NCBI RefSeq assembly: GCF_033115175.1
Contig: NC_084850.1
Coordinates: 111,769,939 to 111,833,938 of the forward strand
Length of the DNA stretch: 64,000 nt
Reading direction: 5' to 3'
Origin: Lepus europaeus
Taxonomy: Eukaryota; Chordata; Mammalia; Lagomorpha; Leporidae
Shown: positions 46,101-56,915 of the stretch, piece after piece
How the letters are laid out: every line of letters begins with the position of its first letter
Numbering within the stretch: position 1 is the stretch's first letter
The notes under the pieces: generated by a model
What the model saw: only the letters and a program-made list of their open reading frames with translations
What the model was told of the DNA's origin: nothing
The model's database searches: none
Program-made: the position numbers and the translations under genes

Positions 46101-47299
46101 TTTACTTCCAGAAAATTTTTGATTTCTCTTTTAATTTCTTCTATGACCCATTGTTCATTCAGGAGCATGTTATTCAGTCTCCATGTGTTTGTACGTGCTC
46201 TAGGGATTCCCGAGTTGCTAATTTCCAACTTCATTCCCCTATGGTCTGAGAAGCTGCATGGTATTCTAATTCTTTTGAATTTGCTGAGACTTGCTTTATG
46301 GCCTAGTATGTGGTCAATCCTAGAGAAGGTTCCATGTACTGCTGAGAAGAATGTAAATTCTTTCTGTGTAGGATAAAAAGTTCTGTAGATATCTGTTAGG
46401 TCCATTTGAGCTATAGTGTCGTTTAAATCTGCTGTCTCCTTGTTGGTATTCTGTCCTGATGATCTGTCTGTCTCTGAGAGTGGAGTATTGAAGTCCCCCA
46501 GTACTACTGTATTGGGGTCTAAGTTTCCCTTTAATTCCCTTAACAAGTCTTTTAAACAAACTGGTGCCCTGTAATTAGGTGCATATACGTTGATAATCGT
46601 TATATCTTCCTGTTGAATGGATCCCTTAATCATTATATAGTGCCCCTCTTTGTCTCTCCTAATAGTTTTTGTGTTAAAATTTATGTTATCTGATATTAAG
46701 ATGGCTACGCCCACTCTTTTTTCATTTCTGTTGGCATGGTATATCTTTTTCCAGCCTTTCACTTTCAGTCTGTGTGCATCTTTGTTAGAAAGATGTGTTT
46801 CTTTTTTTTCTTTTTTCTTTTTTCTTATTTTTGACAGGCAGAGTGGACAGTAGAGGGAGATAGAGAGAAAGGTCTTCCTTTTTGCCGTTGGTTCACCCTC
46901 CAATGGCCGCCGCGGTAGGCGCGCTGCAGCCGGCGCACCGCGCTGATCCGATGGCAGGAGCCAGGTGCTTCTCCTGGTCTCCCATGAGGTGCAGGGCCCA
47001 AGCACTTGGGCCATCCTCCACTGCACTCCCTGGCCACAGCAGAGAGCTGGCCTGGAAGAGGGGCAACCGGGACAGGATCGGTGCTCCGACCGGGACTAGA
47101 ACCCAGTGTGCCAGTGCTGCAAGGCAGAGGATTAGCCTACTGAGCCGCGGCGCCGGCTAGAAAGATGTGTTTCTTGTAAGCAGCAGATAGATGGGTTTTG
47201 TTCCTTAACCCAATCAGCCAATCGGTGTCTTTTAACTGGATTGTTCAGGCCTTTAACATTTAATGTGACTATCGATAAGTAGTAACTTTACCCTATCAT
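43110..47299 (-). pseudogene. L1 ORF2 (endonuclease and reverse transcriptase), SINE-split and frameshifted
   Basis: ORF2p nicks target DNA and copies RNA into it. The start region (LNVKGLNNPVKRHRLADW, near 47255-47200) and CLQETHL lie upstream of a C-SINE at 46804-47157. A stop four codons after the likely ATG (47299) is visible. After the SINE the frame is open for about 940 codons to near 44100: endonuclease motifs GDFN and SDHRG, the reverse transcriptase block, and the catalytic FADD at 44822-44833. Frame changes then occur near 44095, near 43655 and near 43380. The cysteine-rich segment [18 protein letters not shown] and the end ...FSLIGDN are readable. ORF2 would be about 1,270 residues if whole, normal for L1. 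Confidence 0.9.
46804..47157 (-). mobile_element. Young C-SINE inside L1 ORF2
   Basis: Same orientation as the L1. Flanked by an 18-bp duplication (tagaaagatgtgtttctt) at 46786-46803 and 47158-47175. The target falls in the endonuclease codons for ETHLS, so those codons occur on both sides. An open frame runs from the SINE (ATG 47026) through its A-rich tail in frame into ORF2, giving a chance 998-residue frame. Confidence 0.93.
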
Positions 47300-47387
47300 T
47301 TTGGGTTTCCTGTGATCTTTTGCTGTGAGGTTTCCTTCCTTTACCTTCTTTCATATTGGTGACCATGTTTCTGTGTTTCTGCGTGTA

Positions 47388-48371
47388 TCACATCTTTAAG
47401 CATCTTTTGCCGGGTGGACGAGAGGCGACAAATTCTTTCAATTTCTGTTTGCTGTGAAAGGTCTTTCTTTCACCTTCATTCACAAATGAGAGCTTTGCAG
47501 GATATAATATTCTGGGCTGGCAGTTTTTCTCTCTTAGTACCTGGGCTATATCTCGCCATTCTCTCCTAGCTTGTAGGGTTTCTTATGAGAAGTCAGCTGT
47601 GAGTCTAATTGGGGATCCTCTGAGAGTGGTCTGATGTTTCTCTCTTGCACATTTTAAGATCTTTTCTTTATGTTTCGCTGTGGTGAGTTTAATTACAATG
47701 TGTCGTGGTGAGGATCTCTTTCGGTCATGTTTATTAGGGGTTCTATGAGCTTCCTGTACTAAGATGTCTCTGTCCTTCTCCAAACCTGGGAAATTTTCTG
47801 CTAGTATCTCACTAAAAAGGCCTTCTAATCCTTTCTCCCTCTCCATGCCTTCAGGAACTCCTAGAACGCGAATGTTCGGTCTTTTAATAGTATCCTGTAG
47901 ATTCCCGACAATATTTTTTAGATTTCTAATTTCCTCTTCTTTTCTTTGGTTTGCCTGTTTCCTTTCCTGTTCTCTGTCTTCTAATTCCGATATTCTCTCT
48001 TCTGCTTCACCCATTCTGTTTTTAAGGCTCTCTAATGTGTTTGTCATTTGATCTATGGAATTCTTCATTTCATTATGGTTTCTCGTCACTATCACTGTTT
48101 CTTGTTCTACTAGTTGTTTCATTTCATTTTGATTCCTCCTTAATATTTCATTTTTGCAGGATAGATTTTCTATCTTGTCCATTAAGTATTTCTGTAGTTC
48201 AAGAATTTGTTTTTGAGAACTTCTTAATGATCTTACCAATTTTTTGAAATCTGCTTCTTGCATTTCTTCTATCTCATCTTCATAATCTTGAATTGGGGTG
48301 TCTTTTTCATTTGGGGGCATTATAGTGTCTTCCTTGCTCTTGTTACTTTGGTTTCTACGTTTGTTTGGCAT
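47388..48371 (-). pseudogene. L1 ORF1 (RNA-binding chaperone), one in-frame stop
   Basis: ORF1p coats L1 RNA as a coiled-coil trimer. Reading from ATG 48371, codons 1-262 are open, then TAA at 47583-47585 interrupts, and the same frame continues with ETLQARREW to a stop at 47388-47390, giving a native length of 327 residues. Residues about 30-160 form the coiled coil (NRMGEAEERISELEDREQE), about 164-255 the RRM-like domain (RPNIRVLGVPEG), and the rest the C-terminal domain (QPRILYPAKLSF). A single base change explains the stop. Confidence 0.9.
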
Positions 48372-49115
48372 CTTGGAGGTGTGGCCAAAGAGCTCTGTTT
48401 GGTTCTTCAGGGCAGCCTAGGCTAAGGAGTTTGTTTTACATATGTAAAGCGGTCCCTTCTCTTGTCTTTCTGGGCTTTGTAAGGAGAGTGCGGAGAGAGG
48501 CTAGTGTCCCTGGTGGTTCCCCCCCCCCCCCTTTTTTTTCTCCCTCTCCTCCAGTCAGCCTGGTGTAGTTTTTCACCCCCCCCCCCGCGTTTGTTCAGAC
48601 CACGTTCTAACCTTCCTGGCCAATGTCTCGGGTTACCTTTCCTTCCATCGCCTGGGCCCAAATTCTGTGGCTGGGCTCACTGTTTTTCCAACTCTCGCGG
48701 CTTCCGTGTCCACGGCGCAGCTTAGTGCAGGTCAGCGCGGCTCGGTGCGGCTTGGCTCGGTGTGGCTCGGCTCAGCACGGGTCAGCCTTCTATGGCTTCT
48801 TATTGATGTGATTATAATAAATTTTAGGCAAGAAATAATCTTACATAGTGTTATTCTTAGAGCCTGTCAAGAGTTAGGAACAATATAGACAGATCTTGAT
48901 TGAATGCTTTTTTCCTGGTAGTGGTAAGGAGGAAAGTGGAAATAAACTTAGTCAAGCCTTTCAGCAGATACTGTCTTTCTTTCAATTCTCCTCCTTTAAA
49001 TCTTCCCAGTCACCCAGCTGAAATAGACATAAAGGTTTGAAAACAATCACCTAAGCAAAGATACCAAAAATTCTTGAGGAGTAAATGATATTACATTTCT
49101 CGCTCTTTTTTTTTA

Positions 49116-49218
49116 TAAGTATGGAATGCTTCATGAATTTGCATGTCATCCTTGCACAGAGGCCATGCTAATCTCTGTATTGTTCTAATTTTAGTATATG
49201 TGCTGCCGAAGCAAGTGC
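49116..49218 (-). pseudogene. RNU6 (pseudogene): U6 snRNA retropseudogene
   Basis: On the minus strand the sequence follows U6 from the 5' stem (ttgcttcggcagcacatata), through the ACAGAGA-like region (here acagagatta) and agcatggcc, to gcaaggatgaca and the 3' end gcattccata. Changes in the 5' stem and elsewhere, a small loss after acagaga, and absence of a visible upstream TATA or PSE promoter show it is a dead copy. An A-rich tail (T run on the plus strand) and an 8-bp duplication catttctc (49094-49101 and 49220-49227) indicate insertion by L1 machinery. Confidence 0.93.
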
Positions 49219-49365
49219 TCATTTCTCTTGAATTCAGGAGGTATTTCTTAGTGTATTTATTTAACACAAAGATATTAGAAATTTCTATAAACATACCACA
49301 GTAATGTTAATAAAACAGCATTGTAAAAAGTATGTACCCAATGCAGCATATTCTAGAGTGGACTT

Positions 49366-49657
49366 GGGGGTGAGTATTTGGCCTATCAGTTAAGATGACC
49401 ACATGGCAGGCTATACTCCCGACTCTAGCTTCCTGCTAATGCAGATCCTGGGAAACAGCAGTGATGGCTCAAGTAAATGGGTTTCTGACACCCAAGTAGA
49501 AGATCTGAATTAGATTTCTGGTTACCAGCCCAGGCCCAGCTGTTGTGGGCTTTTAAGAAGTGAACCAGTGGATGGGGGATCTAAGTTTCTCTGTCAGCCT
49601 CTATATCTGTTTCTGTCTCTCTTCTGTTCAAATACATAAATAAAAATTTTAAAATAT
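49366..49657 (+). mobile_element. Old C-SINE
   Basis: Flanks tagagtggactt (49354-49365) and tagagtggattt (49658-49669). Highly diverged body. Confidence 0.82.
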
Positions 49658-49669
49658 TAGAGTGGATTT

Positions 49670-50632
49670 GTTGCATTTCTTATATTCTCTATACTTTGAC
49701 ATGATCTTTAATTTATAAGTATTTCAGTAAAAATGTTTAAACAATGAAATTCCTCGTATAAAACTGATTAGAGTTTCAAAGAGTCCATTGATTTTTTTAG
49801 AATACTATTTGCAATCGTGGATTCAAGAAATATATTTAGATTTTGTCAAATACAGATTTTCAGAATTCCCTCAATTGGTTTTGATTTACAACCAAGGATT
49901 GAAATGCCCTGGCACAAAATAATTTGTAACAGAAACTTAGGCAAGATAAAGCTCAGGTCTCCTAACAAAGAACTTGAGGCTAAGGGAGAACAAATGGTTT
50001 ACATAAATTCCCAAAAAGGTAAAAAATGAACAATATCAGGTTGATATTTGTCATATTTCTAGAAAAATCATTTTATTTTCTTATGAATTCAAGAATTGTA
50101 TAGGAAATGTTGCTGCCTCCTTTTATGCACATTTTAATGTTATTCATTCTTTCAATTCATTACTATAAAGAAGTTATAATATTTAGAAAGCAATTAAGTA
50201 GACACAGTTACACTTTATAAGGTAGTTCATGCCAGGTTATTATAAGGTGGCTCAGGTACACATGAAAGAGGACTTTGCAAATGGTTACAATCTTGGCAAT
50301 TCAGTGTGCTATAATACAATTTTGACAAGATGTAAATTTTACCACACTGTTCAGAAGGTGGCTGACTTCACTGTCCTATTGATGTAACTTTGGTTGATGT
50401 ATTCAGGAATACATCTGTGAAAAAGCTTAGACTATTTTTTAGTAGCCAGCAAAAATTTCCAGAATCACTTTGTTTTATGGATATGAACAATGAAGAATAC
50501 TAAATAATCTCAGCTACCCATTAGTGCTAACTTAATCTTACTTCTTGGCTTCTAACACAACATTTGTATATTTTATACAGAATTAGTAACTAGCTTTATT
50601 TTTGTGGATATTTAAATAGCATTTTTATAAGC
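49670..50632. other. No gene seen
   Basis: AT-rich. A 70-codon frame at 49817-50029 lacks any support. Confidence 0.4.
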
Positions 50633-50966
50633 TTTTTGAAAGATTTTTTATTTCTTTATTTGAGAGGTAGAGTTATAGACAGTGAGAGGGAGAGACAGAG
50701 AGAAAGGTCTTCCATCTGCTGGTTCACTCCCCAAATGGCCACAACGGCCAAAGCTGGGCTCATATGAAGCCAGGAGCCAGGAGCTTCTTCTGGGTCTTCC
50801 ACATAGGTGCAGGGGCCTAAATACTTGGGCCATCCTCTAATGCTTTCCCAGGCCATAGCAGAGAGCTAGATTGGAAGAGGAGCAGCTGGGACACAAACTG
50901 GTGCCCACATGGGATTGCTGACACTGTAGGCAGAGGCTTAGCCTACTATGCCACAGCGCTGGCCCC
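50633..50966 (-). mobile_element. C-SINE
   Basis: Tail tttgaaagattttttatttc to head cacagcgctggcccc. tttaaatag occurs on both sides. Confidence 0.88.
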
Positions 50967-51284
50967 TTTAAATAGAATTTTAATGATGATTTTTCACTAT
51001 TAGATATCATTGATATTTTTCCCTTCCAAAGGAAACACTGTTTAAATATATATTCCACATCAATTCTTATTATTTTTATTTGAATAAAGAGACTAAAACT
51101 TTTAACAAGCTACCCAATTATTTTATTTGTAGTTTTGAACCCCTTCAATGTGGAATTTATTATTGAAGAAATCAGTCTATGTCTCATGGTCCTGCCAAAC
51201 TTTCCAAACTACCTAGTAAAGAATCTAAGGAGAGTATCAATCTCTGCTAATTACAGGTGATGTGCTTGAAAGATGTGGAAACAA

Positions 51285-51720
51285 TGTAAATATCCATCAA
51301 CAGATGAATGGACCAAGAAAATGTGGTATGCACGTTCAAAAGAATAGTATTCAATCTTAAAAAGAAATAGGATCATTCAATATGTGACAATGTAGATGAA
51401 CTTTGCAGACATTAAACTGTATGAAGTAAGCTAGCCACAAAATGATAAATACTTCAGGATTTCATGAACACAAGGTTATCTAAAATATTCAAACTCATAA
51501 AATTAAGAATGGATGGTGGTTTCCAGGGATTATGGGAGGCAGCAATATGGAGTTGTTGACCAGAGGTATAAAGTTTAATTTAACCAAGATGAATAAACTC
51601 TAGAGCTCTACTGCATGACAATGTATCTAAAGTCAATAATAATGTTGGGGATGGTACAGTTAAAAATGTACTGAAAGTATAGATCTCTTGTGAAGTGTTC
51701 CCAATAAAATAATAAAAAAA
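51285..51720 (+). mobile_element. Old L1M 3' end
   Basis: Starts at tccatcaacagatgaatgga and runs through gaagtaagctagccacaaaa and gatggtggtttccagggatt to an A-rich end. Confidence 0.7.
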
Positions 51721-52129
51721 CCAGATATATGCTTTAACATACCACAAACTATCTAAATCACAATTTGTTATCAGTAAAACATGGATGATAATAAAGACAT
51801 GTAATCAGGGAGTTTTTAAGATAAGGTACCATGAACAGAGACAGGCAATATTGATTTTGAATCAGTACATCACTTCTCTAATTAGAGAATGATTTTTGTG
51901 TACTCATATGCATGTATGCATAATTATCTATATATATATGCACACATACTCATATGTACACACATCTTCAAACACATACACACATAGACACACACACACA
52001 GATAAGCCACCAGCTACCGCTACTTGTGGGCCACTTCCTTACGAATAATCATTGACTCTACTGCAAGTATTACTTTTTATTTACCTCTTTTTAAATTTTC
52101 ATCCACTTGAAATAAGTCTTTAAAAATGT

Positions 52130-52427
52130 AAATTTTCATTTACTTGAAGGAAAGGAAAGGAAAGGAGAGGAGAGGAGAGGAGAGGAGAGGAGAGGAGAGG
52201 AGAGGAAAGGAAAGGAAAGGGGGGCAGGTTGAAACCAAGAGCCTGAAACTTCATCCAGGTCTCCCACATGGTGGCAGGGGTCCAATTACTTGAACCATCA
52301 TGCTTCATAGGATGCAGTACAGAAAGCTGGATCAGAAGCCAGGCCTGGAACTAGCACTCTGATATGGGATGTGGGAGTAGCAAGCAGCAGCTTAAGCTTA
52401 AACCAATGCACCACAATGTCATTCCCT
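52130..52427 (-). mobile_element. Old C-SINE with (GGAGA)n expansion
   Basis: Body recognisable after 52225. The GA-rich part is a 70-bp (ggaaa)/(ggaga) pentamer array at 52148-52220. Confidence 0.78.
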
Positions 52428-52744
52428 TTTCTTTGGCAGCCAGTTAGATTACTTTTTAAAGATTGGATTATATAGCACATTAACTAGCTATTAACCTCAA
52501 AAGACACAAATGTGAAGAGTTCATAAAATGAGTTTTTATGTTCATACCTATAAAAATATCTGACATATGCTCAATAGTATTGTGTTGAACAAATTAGAGC
52601 TAATCATTGAAATTATATTTGAATTTACTGTTTATTGATTTTGGTAACATTTTTAAATGATGAAGGGAACTAAAAGGCAAAATAATGGATTTTCACAGAT
52701 TATAGCACTAGAATTTTTATTTGTTCATTCAGCACTATTATTAT

Positions 52745-53352
52745 AATGGTTATCTTATGTGTCAAATTGACTAGGTCACAGGGTGCCCAAATATTTCGTC
52801 AAACATTATTCTGAGTATATTTGTACAGGTAATTTTGTGTGAGGTTAGCATCTGAATCTGTAGACTAAATAAAAAAGACTGTTCTCCCTAAAATGAGTAG
52901 GTTCCATCCAATCTGTCCAAAACAGGAAGGGTTAACCTGCTCTCAAGTAAGAGAAATCTTCCTACCAGATGGCCTTCACGTTGGGACATCAATTGTTTCT
53001 GGTATTCACATTCAAAGTGGAGCATCAGCATTTCCTGGGTCTCAAGTCTGTCAGCCAATTCACTCGAACTACACCATCAGCTTTCCTGGATCTCCAGCTT
53101 GCCAACTGCAGCTATTGGGACATGGAAACTTGTCACCTTCCATAATCATGTGAGCCAAGTCATTATAATAAATTAATCTCTCTATATTCACATCCTTGCC
53201 AGGATGAAGATACTTCAAAAAGTTCAGTGAAAATGGAATTAAAAGTAAATTTATATTGATGTAGATTTTGAGATCATAGATACAAGTCACATACACACAC
53301 ACACACATGCACATACAATTGGTTTTACTTCTTTGGAGAAGCCTAATACAAA
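52745..53352 (+). repeat. Old MER-type interspersed repeat, probably LTR-like (fossil)
   Basis: Recognised from a well-known mammalian pattern: gttatcttatgtgtcaaattgactagg at the start region, repeated ctggatctccagcttgc-type blocks, tgagccaagtcattataataaa, and an end at ggagaagcctaatacaa. Class was not resolved. A palindromic MITE-like unit sits near its 3' end. Confidence 0.5.
53205..53285. mobile_element. MITE-like palindromic element, fragment
   Basis: Contains gatacttcaaaaagttcagt, the same terminal sequence as the element at 25285-25395. Inserted in the older repeat at 52745-53352. Confidence 0.45.
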
Positions 53353-53641
53353 GCTGATCACAAACATTTCAAAGATGACTTTATTTTAAACTATTATGGA
53401 TACATACATACATACATACATATATATAAATATATTTAAAATATGATCTAGCCTGAAATTTATTCATTCTGTCTATATTTAGTTTCATAGCCTTTATTAA
53501 AGCAAAACAGGATGACATGCTTTTGTTTATACATCTGTCATTATTTTCTTGGAAATTTGGTCTTCCAGTCCATGCTTGTTTATTGCTTTCCCTTGGAAAA
53601 GTACATTCTTTTAATTGTTAACTTTCCCTCAGTTATAATAT

Positions 53642-53674
53642 ATATTTATCTATTTATTTGAAGGGGAGAGACAC

Positions 53675-53720
<46 letters not shown>

Positions 53721-53992
53721 AACCTTCTATCTGGTAGTTCACTCCCCAAATGCCACGACAACTGGGGATGGGCCAGGCAGAAGCCAGGAGTAAGGAACCT
53801 CTTCATCCAGGTCTCCAATGTAGGTAGCAGGAACCCAAGGACTGGGGTCATCATATTACTGCCTCTCAGGTGCATTAGCAGGGAGCTGGATCAGAAATGT
53901 GGATTAGTCAGGACTTGAGCAAGACATTCTAATATCAGATGCAGGCATCCTAAGTAGGGGCTTAATCCAATGTGCCACATCACACACTGCAT
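53642..53992 (-). mobile_element. C-SINE with (GA)n expansion
   Basis: (GA)19-like run at 53681-53718 in the usual GA-rich position. Confidence 0.85.
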
Positions 53993-54924
53993 AATATATG
54001 TTTTATACCTCCCTAGAAGTTAATGAAGAAGGATGAAATATTAGAGAAAAATTGTTATCACCCCTTAGTATACCTATAATACAAAATAGTAATATTTTAA
54101 ATATTTGAATAGTAAAATCACAGGGATCAATTAATTACTGATTAAACTTGGTAATATGATGAGAAAATGTTCTGAAAAGTCAAGATATTTTTCTATCTAA
54201 ATAGAAATTTTCACTAAAATCTATAATGGCATCTCTCTTGGAAATTTCTGAAAGTCTACAATTATATTGTGACTAAGCACTTATGTTAAGCAAGTACAGA
54301 ATAGAATTTTATCTCAATGATAAATTGATCAAGTGGAAGTTTTTCATTTCTAGTGTATGATTCTATCACTGAATTCAATCACATGGACATTGTTATGCCT
54401 CTTTTTTACATGATCAATGATTAAATGCCTCTAAAACTGCCAAGATAAGTTTGCACTGTGACATTTTCATTTGCAATCTTTCAATTTTTTCATAACACTG
54501 ATTACAAAATAGCATGTGCTTCAAAAAGACAATGAAAGACCAAAAAAGAAAGAAAAATTGTTTTAGTCAGTCATGTGAATAAGTCTCTAGGTGAAAATAG
54601 ACACTTTATCCATAACTTTAGAACTAAACTAGAGCATATATCATATATAATACATTCTGTCTTGTTTCTTGAGAACAGATATTACATTTGATTCTTCTGT
54701 CTCCAGAATCAAACACAGTGACACATATTTAGAGAATATAAATGTTCACTGAATTAGTACACCAATAAATTATAAATACCTAGATTGACTGTATTCATGA
54801 CTTTCACTATAAATTTCTTGAATTCTAAGAATACATTTGTATTTCTAAACACATGTATAATATTTACTTGACTAAATAAAGGGAAATGGATGGCCTGTTT
54901 TTGACTGATTTATTTTGGTCTGCT
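53993..54924. other. No gene seen
   Basis: Very AT-rich; a weak L2-like stretch at 54690-54760. Confidence 0.4.
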
Positions 54925-55060
54925 TCTACACTAGAATATAAACTGTAAGGGAAAGGACAATATGTCTCTTTTGCTATGAATATATCCTCAAATCATATAT
55001 CATTTTCTAGATCATATTAGGAAATCAATAAATATTTGTTGAATCAATGAGTAAATGAAA
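54925..55060 (+). repeat. L2 3' end
   Basis: Matches the ancient L2 tail: actagaatataaactgtaag to aatcaataaatatttgttga. A related, weaker stretch lies at 54690-54760. Confidence 0.65.
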
Positions 55061-55366
55061 AGAGGTTTGAGATCCGTGATGGGAAAGTTGAGTGAAACAA
55101 TGATTTACTGAAAATTGTAGAAGAAATGATATTTTATATAGCTTATGTGGTTCCTTTCATATATCATAACAGATAATTATTTTAAAGTCATGCTGAGTGG
55201 CTATTAAAGTACAAATAAGGTTAACAGTCCTTTCTCTATGAATCCAACTAAACACTTCGTTTTATTAGATAAAACAGAAGTCTGCACATACCCAAGATGA
55301 GAGAATTCACAACCTAGAAGAAGAGAGTGAGCGAATCTAGGATTTTAGGAAAGATATTGAAATTGT

Positions 55367-55655
55367 CCAGAGGACTGTGTTAAGCCTAGCAGTTAAGAAC
55401 CTGGTTATCATGCCTGCATCCCACTCTAAACTACCTGAGTTTGGTCATCTATTCCAGCTCCTGATCCCACCTTACTTGTATTTCACACAGTGGGAGGTAG
55501 CAGGTGATGGCTCAAGTAGTCACATCTTTGCAACCCACATGACAGACCCAGATGGAGTTACAGGCTCTTGTCTTAAAGTCTGGCTCAGTTGTAGCCACTC
55601 CAAGCATTTGTAGGTGAACCAGAGAAAGGGAGCTCTCTTTCAGAAAACCTTTTTT
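55367..55655 (+). mobile_element. Old C-SINE, diverged
   Basis: Body order preserved (catgcctgcatcccactcta, gcaggtgatggctcaagtag, agatggagttacaggctctt). Confidence 0.7.
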
Positions 55656-55925
55656 TAAACTGTGCATTTTGGGATTCAAATATGACAGAAAGTGTTCCTG
55701 GGAAGGGAAGGTGGAAAGAGTCACTGAGATTTTGGAGTTGGGGCTCTGTTGTCAGAGAAATGTGTACTTGATCATGAATAGGAGAAAAGTGGAGGTCACT
55801 GGGATTAATACAAGTTTAGGAACTAAGTGAAAAAAATCATCAAAGTGTCATGATATAGATATTGAAGTCACAGAACAGCTATTTCAATAAAACTTTATGA
55901 TATTAAACTTATATAACTAATGATA

Positions 55926-56915
55926 TTGAAGTGACACCTTGATAGTAGGGACTCCATTTTCGAGCACCCCCACACATCATGACACTTTGGTCTGAAACTA
56001 ATTATTGTGTTGTATAAAATAGACAAAAACAGTTTGCTGCATCCCATTTGGCAGAGCACAGACACTCCATAGCAGGATGACTCAAGCTTAAAAACTGAAA
56101 GGCTGCACCTGGATTAATGGTAAGACTGTAATTTGTCTATGTCCCATGTATGATTTAGGCTGATACCTGGATTAATGTCAAGATTATAGCCGGAAATGTT
56201 AAGATTGGTGTTGTCAAAATTGTAGTTGATATTAGTTTCACATATGCTTTAGGTTAAGATTACAATTGGTACTGTCAAGATTATAATTTGTTAGTTTTGC
56301 ATAGGCCTTAGGTCAGCTTGACCCTAGTAACCAGGTATTCCCTGTTATATATTAATGTTAGCCATCACAAAACACACCAAACACTGGAGTAAGGGAAAGG
56401 GCTTATTGGGGAACACCCAACAGACCGGAGTGAAGGGGTGGCAAAGGGAAAGAGAGAAAGAGAGTATAAGAGAGAGAGACAGAGGAGAGGAGATAGTGAG
56501 AAGAAAGAGCAGAGAGACGAGCCAAGAGAGCAGGAGAGAAGCCAAGAGAGCAGGGAGCAGAACCAAGAGAGCACGTGTTCAGGAACAGGCCCTTTTAAAA
56601 CTTTGCCTGAGGGTGGGCAGGGAAGCAGGAGCAGAGAATCCCATTAGGATGGGGGTGGAGCTTGACCACAGAGGTTGGGCCATGTGGCCACCTGGCTAAA
56701 ACTGCGCCAGTTTCCTAAACATCCCCCCACCCCACCCCCCAGCAATCATGTATTCTCTATCCTGTCCTTGAGTTTTTTGCCTTTATAAACCCTGTTGCTT
56801 TGGGCTTCAGAGTTGAGAGTCCTTTAGGGCATGAGGCCACTCTCCACTGCCAGGAATAAAGGATTTTCAAATTTTACCAGTGTGTTGTGTTTCTCTGTTT
56901 ACAACTGCTCAGAAA
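55926..56915 (+). mobile_element. Older ERV1-type solo LTR (fossil), interrupted by a younger LTR
   Basis: The 3' part has a standard LTR promoter-like layout: TATA-like tttataaa (56782-56789) and AATAAA (56855-56860), followed by a tgtgttgtg stretch. The 5' part (about 56100-56320) contains three loose repeats of a gattaatgtcaagattatag-like unit, as in LTR U3 regions. Edges are approximate. No internal genes are seen. Confidence 0.65.
56343..56721 (+). mobile_element. Solo LTR of the same family A (fossil), inside an older LTR
   Basis: Matches the 14154-14509 copy over its length, begins TGTTATATATTAATG and ends CTAAACA, with a 4-bp duplication tccc (56339-56342, 56722-56725). It split an older ERV1-type LTR. 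Confidence 0.85.

Larger units (their letters stand above)
41671..48787 (-). mobile_element. Full-length lagomorph L1 (LINE-1), 7.1 kb including an internal SINE
   Basis: The whole element is present on the minus strand: 5' UTR 48787-48372, ORF1 48371-47388, ORF2 about 47299-43110, 3' UTR 43109-41690, and an A-rich tail (plus-strand T-rich run near 41671-41700). A perfect 14-bp target-site duplication, ttctatggcttctt, flanks it at 41657-41670 and 48788-48801, so the 5' end is genuine. The 5' UTR has two long G runs (C runs at 48521-48532 and 48576-48588 on the plus strand) and a CG-rich repeated start. The copy is no longer mobile: ORF1 has one in-frame stop, and ORF2 holds a SINE and about three frameshifts. 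Confidence 0.92.

Noticed and set aside
44030-47026. 998-codon minus-strand frame as a host gene
   Set aside because: Its first about 75 codons are SINE and the rest is L1 ORF2.
47764-48568. Plus-strand frames opposite L1 ORF1
   Set aside because: Shadow frames of the minus-strand ORF1 and 5' UTR.
56355-56699. Charged 114-codon frame (KREREYKRERQRRG-type translations)
   Set aside because: Translation of the purine-rich part of a solo LTR.
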